A stretch of DNA of 64,000 nt from Lachnoanaerobaculum sanguinis. Its GTDB lineage: Bacteria > Bacillota > Clostridia > Lachnospirales > Lachnospiraceae. This document shows, piece after piece, positions 43,325 to 52,164 of the stretch. The notes beneath the pieces were generated by a model, which was given only the letters and a program-made list of their open reading frames with translations, did not search any database and had not been told where the DNA came from. Numbering within the stretch: position 1 is the stretch's first letter; every line of letters begins with the position of its first letter. The position numbers and the translations under genes were made by a program. The stretch lies in contig NZ_BTHK01000009.1 in assembly GCF_033242365.1 (NCBI RefSeq), positions 56,986 to 120,985 of the forward strand, given 5' to 3'.

Positions 43325-43601
43325 AATCTGCTCCTTTATTATATCAAAGAAATATTTTAGAATCCACGTTAGGGTGAAACTTAAGAATATAAGTATAGAA
43401 ATTTTATAAAAAAGCCATGCAGGATTATTGTTAAATCCTTTTATATCTTTATTATACCAATTAAAAATCTTATTACAATACTGTGATTGTCTAAACATAA
43501 ATGTCCGGTATGTGGAAAATTTGAATTTGAATTATCCCTGCTTTTTTTGATGAACATTTATACCGTCACAAGATATTTTAGATAATATTTATATTATTAT
43601 A

Positions 43602-43610
43602 TGTTATAAT
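43602..43610 (+). promoter_or_regulatory. Extended -10 promoter of the tetrapyrrole operon
   Basis: TGTTATAAT is a perfect extended -10 (TG, one base, TATAAT). No good -35 is seen, which extended -10 promoters do not need. The transcript would start near 43617, leaving ~26 bases before the first ATG. The interval 43490-43601 has no gene. Confidence 0.5.
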
Positions 43611-43642
43611 ATGGACATGATTCTATATAGAAGGAGGATGAT

Positions 43643-44149
43643 ATGGCAAAGTATTTTCCGCTGTTTATTGATATAAGTAAAAAGACATTTTTGGTGGTAG
43701 GGGCCGGAAATATAGCTGCAAGAAGAATTCTAAAACTTAAGGAGTTCGGTTGCAAGATAATAGTAGTAGCAAAGTCTATAGCGGTAACTATAATGGATTT
43801 GCAGGACGACAGGCTGATTTTAAAGGAAAGAGCTTATGACAGTTCGGATGTTGTAGGTGTTGACTATGTTATAGCCGCTACCAATGACAAGGAGCTGAAT
43901 GAAAAGATAGTATGGGATTGTAAAAAAGCCGGTGTTATAGTAAATGATGCCTCGAATTATAAGAATTGTGATTTCTATTTTCCGGGGATTGTTACAGAGG
44001 AAGAGATGGTGATAGGAGTAACATCATCCGGAAGTAACCATAAATTGGCAAGAAGGGTGGCAAGTGCAATCAGATACAATATAAAAGATATAGTTGAGGA
44101 ATGCAGGAAAGAACAGGAAGAAAATCCGAAGCAGGAAGATTTTGACTGA
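43643..44149 (+). CDS. sirC: Precorrin-2 dehydrogenase (siroheme synthase N-terminal type)
   Basis: Oxidises precorrin-2 to sirohydrochlorin with NAD. The protein starts with YFPLFIDISKKTFLVVGAGNIAARRILKL, an intact Rossmann loop typical of the CysG N-terminal domain, Met8 and SirC. Later family motifs are VIAATNDKELNEKI, GVIVNDASNYKNCDFYFPGI and ITSSG-like VTSSGSNHKLARRV. At 168 residues it is the short form and carries no methyltransferase; that activity is encoded separately in this operon. Some short homologs also insert iron, so siroheme synthesis is possible. It is the first gene of the operon, with a strong AAGGAGG site. Confidence 0.88.
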   Translation: MAKYFPLFIDISKKTFLVVGAGNIAARRILKLKEFGCKIIVVAKSIAVTIMDLQDDRLILKERAYDSSDVVGVDYVIAATNDKELNEKIVWDCKKAGVIVNDASNYKNCDFYFPGIVTEEEMVIGVTSSGSNHKLARRVASAIRYNIKDIVEECRKEQEENPKQEDFD

Positions 44150-44163
44150 AGCAGGGAGGACAT

Positions 44164-45138
44164 ATGTTTAGGACCAGAAGACTGAGAGCAAATACGGGTA
44201 TAAGAAATATGGTCAGAGAAACAAGGATAAGCAAGGATGCCCTTATTTATCCTATGTTTTTTGAAGAGGGAGAAAATATATTTGAAGAAATAGAGTCCAT
44301 GCCGGGACAGTATAGAATGAGTATAGACCGATGTGACAGTGTAATAGAAGAACTTTTAGATGCAGGAGTCGGTGCCGTAATGCTCTTTGGCATACCGAAG
44401 CATAAAGATGAAGTAGGTAGTGAGGCATACCATAACCATGGTATTATTCAGGAGGCAATCAGATATATAAAGAAAAAATATCCGGGGATTTATGTAATAG
44501 GTGATGTATGTATGTGTGAGTATACTTCACATGGACATTGCGGAATATTAAACGGAAGTGATGTAGATAACGACACAACTATAAAGTATATTGCAAAGAT
44601 TGCGCTTTCACAGGTAGAAGCCGGAGCCGACATGGTGGCTCCTTCAGATATGATGGATGGCAGGGTTGAAGAGATAAGAGCAATTTTAGATGATAACGGA
44701 TATAAAAATATTCCTATAATGGCATATTCAGCAAAGTATGCTTCTGCATTTTATGGTCCGTTCAGAGCGGCGGCAGATTCCGCACCTGCTTTCGGTGACA
44801 GGAAGAGCTATCAGATGGATGTGCACAATGTAAGAGAAGCACTAAAGGAAGTGGAAGAGGATATTTTAGAAGGTGCCGATATTGTAATGGTAAAACCGGC
44901 TATGAGCTTTTTGGATATAGTGACAAAAGTCAAGGAGATTACGAATGTTCCGGTAGCCGCATATTCTGTAAGCGGTGAGTATTCCATGGTGAAATCCGCG
45001 GCAAAGAACGGCTTTATAGATGAAGAAAAGATAATGTGTGAGATGGCGGTATCGGCATTCAGAGCGGGAGCTGATATTTATATTACATATTATGCAAAAG
45101 AACTGGCAAAATGTATTGACAAGGGGGTAATCGGATGA
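44164..45138 (+). CDS. hemB: Delta-aminolevulinic acid dehydratase (porphobilinogen synthase)
   Basis: Condenses two 5-aminolevulinate molecules to porphobilinogen. The 324 residues contain the metal-binding Cys cluster GDVCMCEYTSHGHCG, indicating a zinc enzyme, the first Schiff-base Lys in MAYSAKYASAFYGPFR and the active-site signature MVKPAMSFLDIV with the second Lys. Start MFRTRRLRAN matches the family. It lies 14 bases after sirC and overlaps cbiK by 4 bases (ATGA), showing coupled translation. Confidence 0.95.
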   Translation: MFRTRRLRANTGIRNMVRETRISKDALIYPMFFEEGENIFEEIESMPGQYRMSIDRCDSVIEELLDAGVGAVMLFGIPKHKDEVGSEAYHNHGIIQEAIRYIKKKYPGIYVIGDVCMCEYTSHGHCGILNGSDVDNDTTIKYIAKIALSQVEAGADMVAPSDMMDGRVEEIRAILDDNGYKNIPIMAYSAKYASAFYGPFRAAADSAPAFGDRKSYQMDVHNVREALKEVEEDILEGADIVMVKPAMSFLDIVTKVKEITNVPVAAYSVSGEYSMVKSAAKNGFIDEEKIMCEMAVSAFRAGADIYITYYAKELAKCIDKGVIG

Positions 45139-45905
45139 AAAAGGGAGTTATAGTTGCAAGTTTTGGAACAACACATGAGGACACCAGAAAAAAGACAATA
45201 GATGTGATAGAAAATGATATAAGAGAAGCCTTTAATGACAGTATCTTTATCAGAGCTTGGACAAGCGATATTATCAGAGCAAAATTAAAACGTCGTGAGA
45301 ACTTACATATCAACAACATAAAAGAGGCACTGGATGAGGCTGTACAAGAAGGTGTGGAAGAATTATTGGTAATAAGTACTCATATTATAAACGGCGTGGA
45401 ACATAATAAAGTCAAGGATGCAGTATTAAGCTATAAGGATAGATTTAAAAAAATAAGGATTGGCGATGCACTCTTGGAAAAGGATGCTGACTTTAAGTGT
45501 ATAATAGATGAACTGGATGAGATATACAATAAAGAAGCTGACAGTGCATATCTTTTGATGGGGCATGGTTCAGACCATGAAGCTAATGAAATATATGAAC
45601 AGCTTAGGAACAGATTTGTAGATACAGGGAGAGATGATATACATATAGCCTGTGTAGAGGGTTATCCGTATATTGAAGATATTCTGCCACAGCTTTCGGA
45701 ATACAAGTCCGTTCATCTGTCACCTTTTATGATAGTGGCAGGAGATCATGCAAAGAATGATATGGCAGGTGATGAGGACAGCTTCAAAACGATTCTTGAA
45801 GAAAGAGGAAAAAATGTAAGTTTTGAACTTAAAGGACTTGGAGAATATGATTTTGTAAGAAGTCTTATACTTAAGCACGCAAATGAGGCGGTATATGTTT
45901 CATAA
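45135..45905 (+). CDS. cbiK: Sirohydrochlorin cobaltochelatase, CbiK type
   Basis: Inserts cobalt into sirohydrochlorin, the first committed step of the anaerobic cobalamin route; it may also insert iron. The 256 residues match CbiK: start KKGVIVASFGTTHEDTRKKTI, metal ligands H144 (MGHGSDHEAN), E175 (CVEGYPYIED) and H205 (VAGDHAKNDMAGD), the same three as in Salmonella CbiK. There is no signal peptide, so it is cytoplasmic, unlike the periplasmic CbiK-P forms. No other cbi gene is in the window, so the rest of the pathway must be elsewhere, or the product is siroheme. Confidence 0.9.
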   Translation: MKKGVIVASFGTTHEDTRKKTIDVIENDIREAFNDSIFIRAWTSDIIRAKLKRRENLHINNIKEALDEAVQEGVEELLVISTHIINGVEHNKVKDAVLSYKDRFKKIRIGDALLEKDADFKCIIDELDEIYNKEADSAYLLMGHGSDHEANEIYEQLRNRFVDTGRDDIHIACVEGYPYIEDILPQLSEYKSVHLSPFMIVAGDHAKNDMAGDEDSFKTILEERGKNVSFELKGLGEYDFVRSLILKHANEAVYVS

Positions 45906-46815
45906 AGATACAATAAGAATAGGTACAAGAAAAAGTGCTCTGGCACTGGCGCAGAGCAAATTGGTGGGGGATGCTATAATAGATAGCTTCCCCCATATAA
46001 AAATAGAGTATGTTCCTATGAATACGGTAGGTGATAAAAGGCTTGATATTTCATTACAGGAAATAGGCGGAAAAGGTTTATTTACAAAGGAGCTGGAAGA
46101 AGCACTGATAAATGGAGATATAGATCTGGCGGTGCATTCAGCGAAGGATTTGCCTTTAGAGTTTGACAACAGGCTAAAAATTATGCCGGTTTTAAAAAGA
46201 GCGGCAGTCAATGATATTCTTGTGGTAAATAAAGATTCAAATACAGATATAAGAAACTTAACAAAGGGTTTTAGAATAGGTACAAGCTCAAAAAGAAGGT
46301 CCGAACAGTTGAGGCTTTTAAACAAGGATATTGAAATACTGCCTGTCAGAGGGAATGTAATCACCAGAATAGGAAAGATATTTTCAGGTGAGGTGGATGG
46401 TGTTATCTTGGCAGGTGCAGGAATTGACAGACTTCTTGAAGATAATAAATATGCCGCGGAATATAGCGATATTTTTGATAAGATAAGCATTTTTGTTATA
46501 AAAGAATGTGATATATTGCCGGCACCTGCACAAGGAATATTATGTGCAGAATATGCAAATGATGATATGGCAGAGATACTTGAAAAAATACAGGATAAAG
46601 AATGTGAGTCTTTATTTATTGCAGAGAGAAGGTATTTAAGTGTATTACAGGCCGATTGCCATACAAGTGCAGGTATTTATATATCCGATAACCGAAAAAA
46701 ATATAGTATAAGAGCTTACTTTGACGGTAAATATATGGAAGCCGATAATATAGAAAAGACATTAGAAAAATTGCTGATTGCCATAGAGGAATTGGCGGGC
46801 AAATTAAAGAGGTAA
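45895..46815 (+). CDS. hemC: Porphobilinogen deaminase (hydroxymethylbilane synthase)
   Basis: Joins four porphobilinogens into hydroxymethylbilane. Motifs include the start IRIGTRKSALALAQSKLV, the active loop GGKGLFTKELEEALI, AVHSAKDLP and IGTSSKRRSEQL. The cofactor-attachment Cys is in LQADCHTSAGIY near residue 255. The open frame begins at 45883, but I start at ATG 45895: GAGG is spaced 6 bases upstream and the protein then begins like its family. It overlaps the end of cbiK by 11 bases. Confidence 0.93.
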   Translation: MFHKDTIRIGTRKSALALAQSKLVGDAIIDSFPHIKIEYVPMNTVGDKRLDISLQEIGGKGLFTKELEEALINGDIDLAVHSAKDLPLEFDNRLKIMPVLKRAAVNDILVVNKDSNTDIRNLTKGFRIGTSSKRRSEQLRLLNKDIEILPVRGNVITRIGKIFSGEVDGVILAGAGIDRLLEDNKYAAEYSDIFDKISIFVIKECDILPAPAQGILCAEYANDDMAEILEKIQDKECESLFIAERRYLSVLQADCHTSAGIYISDNRKKYSIRAYFDGKYMEADNIEKTLEKLLIAIEELAGKLKR

Positions 46816-46816
46816 A

Positions 46817-48310
46817 ATGTTTGATAAAAAAATAAATAGTGTATCACTGGTAGGTGTTGGACCCGGAGATGAAAAACTGCTTACATTAAGGGCATGTGAA
46901 TGTATAGAAACTGCCGATGTTATAGTATATGACAATCTGGTGAATCCAACTATATTAAACAGGGCAAAGATGAGTGCAAAGCTTATATATGCAGGTAAGA
47001 TATCAGGAAAGCATTATCTTACACAGGATAAAATAAATGAGACTATTGCAGAACATGCTCTTACAGGTGAATATGTAGTAAGACTAAAAGGGGGTGACCC
47101 CTATATTTTCGGGCGAGGCGGTGAAGAGGCCGAGTATCTCTTGGAAAGAGGTATTGATTTTGAAATAGTGCATGGAATCAGCTCATTCTATGCAGGTCTT
47201 GGCTATGCCGGAATACCTGTTACATTCAGAGGGGAAGCCGCAGAGTTTCATGTCTTTACCGGCCATAAAAAACAGGGAGAAGAACTTGATTTAAATTTTA
47301 CAAATATAGCAAAGCTTGAGGGAAGTTTGGTATTTTTAATGGGAATATCAAACTTAAGTTTGATAGTACAAGGTCTGCTGTCAAACGGAATGAATCATGA
47401 TATCGGAGCCGCTGTTATTGAAAACGGAACAAGGTATAATCAAAGAGTATTCAGAGGGAAGCTTTCAAATATAGAAGAGATTGCAAAAAGAGAAAATATT
47501 ATTTCTCCGGCTCTTATAGTGGTTGGCAATGTATGTGAAAAGAATCTTGCTTTCTTTCAAAAAAATATACTGCCGCTTTCAGGTAAAAATATACTCCTTA
47601 CTGCAACCAAGGGTTTGGTGGAAAAGATGTCACCTGAATTTAAAAAGCTTGGAGCAAATACTTGTGAGATGAGTCTTATCGCTACAAAAGAGATGGAAAT
47701 TGATAAGGAAAGATTTGTTTCGGAGCTTGAGCTTGCCACACATGTTTTATTTACAAGCTCAAACGGTGTGGATATATTTTTTGATAAGATAAAAAAATAT
47801 GATATAGATATCAGAAGCCTATATAATAAAAAAATATGCGTTATAGGTAGCGGAAGCGGTGAAGCTTTGAAAAAGTACGGAGTGAACGCGGACTTTATTC
47901 CGAGCAAGTTTGACTCAAAAAGTTTTGTGGAAGAAATTTTGCCAAAGCTTGATAAAAGCAGTAAAGTACTTATGCTAAGAGCCAAGCTTGGAAATGACAA
48001 TCTTCCAAACGGACTTAAAACGGCAGGTATAGAATTCAGCGATATTCCAATATATGACACAATTATTGACTACAGAAGAAGTTTCGAGCTCAATAAGGAA
48101 ATAAAGAAATTTGATTATGTGGTAGTGGCAAGTGCCAGTGCGGCAAGGGCTTTGTGTGAGATGATAGAGGATAAATCGGCTCTTTTAAACAGAGTGGTAT
48201 CTATAGGGCCTGTGACCACAAAGGCTCTTAGGGAATTTGGTATAGAGGAATTGATTACAGCAAAACAATATGATGTAAAGGGGATAGTAGATGCAATCAA
48301 GGGATTATAA
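46817..48310 (+). CDS. cobA-hemD: Fused uroporphyrinogen-III methyltransferase / uroporphyrinogen-III synthase
   Basis: A bifunctional 497-residue enzyme. Residues ~1-250 are the SAM-dependent methyltransferase (VSLVGVGPGDEKLLTLRA, VRLKGGDPYIFGRGGEEAEYL, HGISSFYAGLGYAGIPVT), which makes precorrin-2. Residues ~255-497 are uroporphyrinogen-III synthase (HVLFTSSNGVDIFF, VVASASAARALCEM and SIGPVTTKALREFG). Such CobA-HemD fusions are common in anaerobic Bacillota and channel the unstable intermediate. It starts 1 base after hemC with AAAGAGG upstream, and its end overlaps hemL by 20 bases. Confidence 0.93.
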   Translation: MFDKKINSVSLVGVGPGDEKLLTLRACECIETADVIVYDNLVNPTILNRAKMSAKLIYAGKISGKHYLTQDKINETIAEHALTGEYVVRLKGGDPYIFGRGGEEAEYLLERGIDFEIVHGISSFYAGLGYAGIPVTFRGEAAEFHVFTGHKKQGEELDLNFTNIAKLEGSLVFLMGISNLSLIVQGLLSNGMNHDIGAAVIENGTRYNQRVFRGKLSNIEEIAKRENIISPALIVVGNVCEKNLAFFQKNILPLSGKNILLTATKGLVEKMSPEFKKLGANTCEMSLIATKEMEIDKERFVSELELATHVLFTSSNGVDIFFDKIKKYDIDIRSLYNKKICVIGSGSGEALKKYGVNADFIPSKFDSKSFVEEILPKLDKSSKVLMLRAKLGNDNLPNGLKTAGIEFSDIPIYDTIIDYRRSFELNKEIKKFDYVVVASASAARALCEMIEDKSALLNRVVSIGPVTTKALREFGIEELITAKQYDVKGIVDAIKGL

Positions 48311-49586
48311 AAAATCGGAAAAATATTTCGTTATATCTCAAAAGTATATTCCGGGCGGTGTAAACTCACCGGTTCGTGCGGCAAGGGCGGTACACAGGGA
48401 TCCGGTATTTATAAAGTCGGGCTTAGGATCAAAGATATTTGATGTAGACGGAAATGAATATATAGATTATGTATGCTCATGGGGACCGGCAATACTTGGG
48501 CATGCTCATCCGTATGTACTTGAAAAGGTAAAAAAAGCATTAAAAAAAGGCCTCAGCTTCGGTGCTCCTACAAAGAAGGAGTATATACTTGCTGAAATGA
48601 TAAATGAAGCAATGCCTGTTATGGAGCAGGTAAGACTGGTAAATTCAGGTACGGAAGCTACAATGAGCGCCATTAGACTTGCAAGAGGATATACAAATAA
48701 GGATCTTATTTTAAAATTTACAGGTTGCTATCATGGACATTCGGACGGACTTTTGGTAAAAGCCGGAAGCGGTGTACTTACAGAGGCAATTTCTTCAAGC
48801 GGTGGAGTACCTAATGACTATGCAAAAAATACTGTTGTTGCGGAGTTTAATGATAAAGAAAGCGTCAAAGCATTATTTGATAAATATAATGACAAGATTG
48901 CTGCAGTTATTGTGGAGCCTGTAGCGGCAAATATGGGTGTTATTCCTCCAAAGGACGGATTTCTTGAATTTCTTAGAGAAATCACAAAAAAGAATAATGC
49001 TCTTTTGATATTTGATGAAGTAATAACAGGTTTCAGACTGGCAAAGGGAGGAGCCTGTGAATACTTTAAAATAAGGCCTGATTTAGTTACTGTAGGCAAG
49101 ATAGTAGGTGGAGGTATGCCACTGGCGGCGTATGGTGGAAAGAAAGAGATAATGGCTCATATCAGTCCTCTTGGAGATGTGTATCAGGCGGGTACTCTGA
49201 GTGGAAATCCTATAGCGACAACAGCCGGTATTGCAACTCTTGAAGTACTTTTTCAAAATCCTGAGATTTATGCAAATATAGATGAAAATGCTAAACTTTT
49301 GGCTGAAGGCATAGAAAAGATAATGAATGAGGGAGAGAAAAAAGTACATATAAACAGAGTGGGTTCTTTGTTATCGGTATTTTTCACATCAAAGAAAGTT
49401 GAGTGCTATGAGGATGTATTAAGCTGTGATCTTGACAAATATGCAAGTTATTACAGCTTTTTAAGAGAGAACGGTATTTATGTGGCACCCAGTCAATTTG
49501 AGGCGGCATTTATATCCAATGCACATACAGCTGAGGATATAAAGAATACTTTGGATGTAATAGCCGAGTTTGGGGGAAAAGAATGA
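48291..49586 (+). CDS. hemL: Glutamate-1-semialdehyde 2,1-aminomutase
   Basis: PLP enzyme that forms 5-aminolevulinate from glutamate-1-semialdehyde supplied by HemA, encoded next. The 431 residues include KYIPGGVNSPVRA, the gating region SGTEATMSAIRLARG, FTGCYHGHSD, the PLP-binding FDEVITGFRLAKGG and Lys270 in VTVGKIVGGGMPLAAYGG. The ATG at 48291 has AAGGGGATAG upstream and overlaps the end of the previous gene. The last bases overlap hemA by 4 (ATGA). Confidence 0.95.
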   Translation: MQSRDYKKSEKYFVISQKYIPGGVNSPVRAARAVHRDPVFIKSGLGSKIFDVDGNEYIDYVCSWGPAILGHAHPYVLEKVKKALKKGLSFGAPTKKEYILAEMINEAMPVMEQVRLVNSGTEATMSAIRLARGYTNKDLILKFTGCYHGHSDGLLVKAGSGVLTEAISSSGGVPNDYAKNTVVAEFNDKESVKALFDKYNDKIAAVIVEPVAANMGVIPPKDGFLEFLREITKKNNALLIFDEVITGFRLAKGGACEYFKIRPDLVTVGKIVGGGMPLAAYGGKKEIMAHISPLGDVYQAGTLSGNPIATTAGIATLEVLFQNPEIYANIDENAKLLAEGIEKIMNEGEKKVHINRVGSLLSVFFTSKKVECYEDVLSCDLDKYASYYSFLRENGIYVAPSQFEAAFISNAHTAEDIKNTLDVIAEFGGKE

Positions 49587-50758
49587 TTTTACTCCTAAGC
49601 TTAAGCTTTCGAAATACACCGCAAAAGATAAGAGAGTATTTTGCATTCGGAACTGAGGACAAAAAGAGACTTTTAAAATCATTATGCAGTGAAGAACTGA
49701 TAGATGAAGCCGCAGTACTTATCACATGTAACAGAACCGAAATATATGTAAGTGCGGGAAATGACAAGAGTACCGGCAGTATAATAAACATTATTTTGGA
49801 AAAATGTGAAGAGATAATAGGTATAAATATAGAAAACCTCAGAGATTATTTGCTTTTCTATACCGGAAAGAGTGCAGTTTCTCATCTGTATAAGGTCAGT
49901 GCAGGTTTGGATTCAATGCTTATAGGTGAAGACCAGATACTTGGGCAGGTAAAGGATGCTATAGAATTTGCAAGAGAGTGCGATACAGCACATTTATATC
50001 TTAATACATTGTTCAGAGACGCCGTCACAGAGGCTAAGAAGATAAAAACAGAAACTTTAATCTCAAAATCAGGAGTATCTACAGCTACATTGGCACTGAG
50101 AGCGGCAAAGGATGTACTTAATTCGTTTTCAGGAAAAAATATACTTGTGATAGGTGCATCCGGAAAAATCGGAGATATCGTATTAAAGAATGCGATAAGC
50201 TACGATTTTTCACAGATATATGTTACAAGAAGAAGGCATAATATAGATATGTCTCCAAATGTGATGGACAGGGTGAGAATTATAGAATATAACGACAGAT
50301 ATGATTATATAAATGATGCGGATGTTATTGTTTCGGCTACAAGCGGACCTCATTTCACTCTGACAAAAGAACATATTCAGGAGAATATTGTGCCGGGAAG
50401 TAAAAAAGTATTCATTGATTTGGCGGTTCCATGTGATATAGATGAAAGAGTAAGAAGCCTTGATAATGTATATTATTACAATATGGATGACATGAAAAAG
50501 TTTGCAGATGAAAACAATGAGAAAAAGAAGATAAGTATTGAAAAAGCAAATGCAATGACGGATGAAGGTGTGGAGAAATTTTTAAAATGGGCATTGTTTC
50601 AGGAAAATTTAAAAGTGTTTTCAGACGCAACGGAAAATCTTGAAAAAGAGATGGCAAGAATCGGAGAAAAAAAGACTTTGGAACATCTGTTTTATAAGAT
50701 AAGAGATAACGGAAGTTTGGAAGCATTGCAGTCTATCATTGATGTTCTTTCAACATGA
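49583..50758 (+). CDS. hemA: Glutamyl-tRNA reductase
   Basis: NADPH-dependent first step of C5-pathway tetrapyrrole synthesis, reducing Glu-tRNA(Glu). The catalytic Cys49 is in LITCNRTEIYV; substrate region VSAGLDSMLIGEDQILGQVKDA and the Rossmann loop NILVIGASGKIGDIV are clear. At 391 residues it is slightly shorter than the common ~420 and the C-terminal dimerisation helix is short. It is the last gene of the operon; the pathway order is thus reversed relative to gene order. No strong terminator follows. The usual control point of the pathway lies here in other bacteria, but no regulatory element is visible. Confidence 0.93.
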   Translation: MILLLSLSFRNTPQKIREYFAFGTEDKKRLLKSLCSEELIDEAAVLITCNRTEIYVSAGNDKSTGSIINIILEKCEEIIGINIENLRDYLLFYTGKSAVSHLYKVSAGLDSMLIGEDQILGQVKDAIEFARECDTAHLYLNTLFRDAVTEAKKIKTETLISKSGVSTATLALRAAKDVLNSFSGKNILVIGASGKIGDIVLKNAISYDFSQIYVTRRRHNIDMSPNVMDRVRIIEYNDRYDYINDADVIVSATSGPHFTLTKEHIQENIVPGSKKVFIDLAVPCDIDERVRSLDNVYYYNMDDMKKFADENNEKKKISIEKANAMTDEGVEKFLKWALFQENLKVFSDATENLEKEMARIGEKKTLEHLFYKIRDNGSLEALQSIIDVLST

Positions 50759-51112
50759 TACAGCAGATTGTATAATTGTTTAATAGCTGAACTATAATTT
50801 TCCATATTGAACAAATATATCTTATATATATGTTTATATAGTAAAATTACTTTTTTTGAAATCATTTTGTGAATAAAAAAACGCATAAAAAATATAAATC
50901 AAATAATAAAATATTGAAAAATAGCCTAAAAGTATGTTATTATAGAGTTGCAGAAGAATTTGCAAATTGACATTAGATTGACTTGATATGTAAAGACAGA
51001 AAAGAAGGATTGACCGATCCTTATATCAGAACATTTTTAATGGGACGTAGATGATGTTTTGGTATCAAATTCCATTTGGTTGGGTCACAAAAAAACGTTA
51101 GGAGGTATAGTC
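50759..51112 (+). promoter_or_regulatory. Gene-free leader region with promoter of the DegV gene
   Basis: No gene is seen. TTGAAA (50914-50919) and TATTAT (50938-50943) are 18 bases apart with TG one base before the -10, a good promoter with start near 50950. That leaves a ~160-base leader containing a small hairpin, AAGGAT/ATCCTT, around 51005-51022. A second possible -35, TTGACA at 50967, lacks a good -10. No known riboswitch was recognised. Confidence 0.45.
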
Positions 51113-51994
51113 ATGGAGGACTATATTTTATCATGCAGCTCCACCGCAGATATGACTAACGGGTATTACTCTAGTAGGGATATTCATCATATAGACTGTA
51201 AATACACTATAGGTGGCAAGACATATGATGAAAGTATGGGAGAGAGCGTGCCTTTGTCGGAGTTCTACGAAAGAATGAGAAACGGTGAAAGTCCGACAAC
51301 AAGTCAAATCGACATGGCAGAATACAAGGAATACTTTAAAAAATTCTTGGAAGATGGCAAGGATGTATTGCATATTTGCTTATCATCAAGTATATCCGAA
51401 TCGTATCTATCAGCGATGGCAGCAGTTAAGGAACTTAAAGGGGAGTATCCTGAAAGACAGTTATATGTAGTAGACTCTTTGTCTGCATCAGCCGGTATGG
51501 GACTGCTGGTAGACATCCTGGCAGACAAAAGAGATGAGGGAATGCCTATTGACAAGCTGAAAAGTTATGCGGAGAATTCCAAGAAGTATATCAATCACTG
51601 GTTCTTTTCCACAGACTTAACTACCTACTTGAGAGAAGAAAGTCTTGCCAATTTTACTTTTAAGATTGGAAAGACATTGAATTTCTGTCCGCTTATGTGT
51701 GTTGACGGAGAGGGTAAGTTGGTAGTTATTGAAAAAGTAAAGACCAAGAAAAAGACCATGGAGGCTATAGTTTCAAGAATGGAAACACAGGCCGTAGATG
51801 GAAAGAGATATACCGGAAAATGTTTTATCAGCCATGCAGATTCAGAAAAAGAAGCAAACAAGTTGGCAAGTATGCTTGAGGCTCGTTTCCCGAATTTAAA
51901 GGGAAATGTAGAAGTAAAAGATATAGGCCATGTGAACGGTGCACACACAGGTCCCGGAACAGTTGCAGTATTTTTTGTCGGTGACAAAAGATAA
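51113..51994 (+). CDS. DegV-family fatty-acid-binding protein
   Basis: DegV proteins bind fatty acids and, in some bacteria, serve as FakB partners of the fatty-acid kinase FakA. The 293 residues show the N-terminal DYILSCSSTADMT, the family-typical SGESPTTSQI-like NGESPTTSQIDMAEY, LHICLSSSISESYLSA, YVVDSLSASAGMG and the C-terminal GAHTGPGTVAVFFVG. The lipid-binding Ser/Thr residues are present. The start is ATG 51113 because TTAGGAGGTATAG precedes it; the open frame begins 54 bases earlier without a site. No fakA gene is adjacent. A terminator follows, so it is monocistronic. Confidence 0.88.
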   Translation: MEDYILSCSSTADMTNGYYSSRDIHHIDCKYTIGGKTYDESMGESVPLSEFYERMRNGESPTTSQIDMAEYKEYFKKFLEDGKDVLHICLSSSISESYLSAMAAVKELKGEYPERQLYVVDSLSASAGMGLLVDILADKRDEGMPIDKLKSYAENSKKYINHWFFSTDLTTYLREESLANFTFKIGKTLNFCPLMCVDGEGKLVVIEKVKTKKKTMEAIVSRMETQAVDGKRYTGKCFISHADSEKEANKLASMLEARFPNLKGNVEVKDIGHVNGAHTGPGTVAVFFVGDKR

Positions 51995-52032
51995 TTAATT
52001 AGAATTTTGATGATTTTAAAAGAATGAAAAAG

Positions 52033-52089
52033 ATGCTTATGCCGCTATTGAAAGATTTCTTCTTAGTATGTCGGTATAAGCATTTTTTG
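52033..52089 (+). terminator. Terminator of the DegV gene
   Basis: ATGCTTATGCCG pairs, with one G-U pair, with CGGTATAAGCAT, closing a 27-base loop, followed by a run of six T. Confidence 0.7.
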
Positions 52090-52164
52090 TTTATATTAAC
52101 ACTATTGTTCCATTTGCATTTAAGATATATAATTAGATAAGAAATATTATTGAAAGGATATATC

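Larger units (their letters stand above)
42301..43489. repeat. Right copy of ~1.2 kb direct repeat flanking the CRISPR-Cas locus
   Basis: Matches 30647-31855 in the same orientation: hairpin, Rpn-family gene and 165 bases upstream of its start codon. The match ends abruptly after ACTGTGATTG. Sequence next to both outer and inner borders differs, so this is a discrete duplicated unit. Confidence 0.85.

Noticed and set aside
43325..43498. N-terminal 58-residue extension of Rpn copy 2 containing a hydrophobic stretch
   Set aside because: Copy 1 starts at the equivalent internal ATG with the same strong ribosome binding site, and the upstream frame there is not open in the same way.
50759..51112. 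Riboswitch in the DegV leader
   Set aside because: Only a six-base-pair hairpin is visible; no conserved riboswitch core was recognised.
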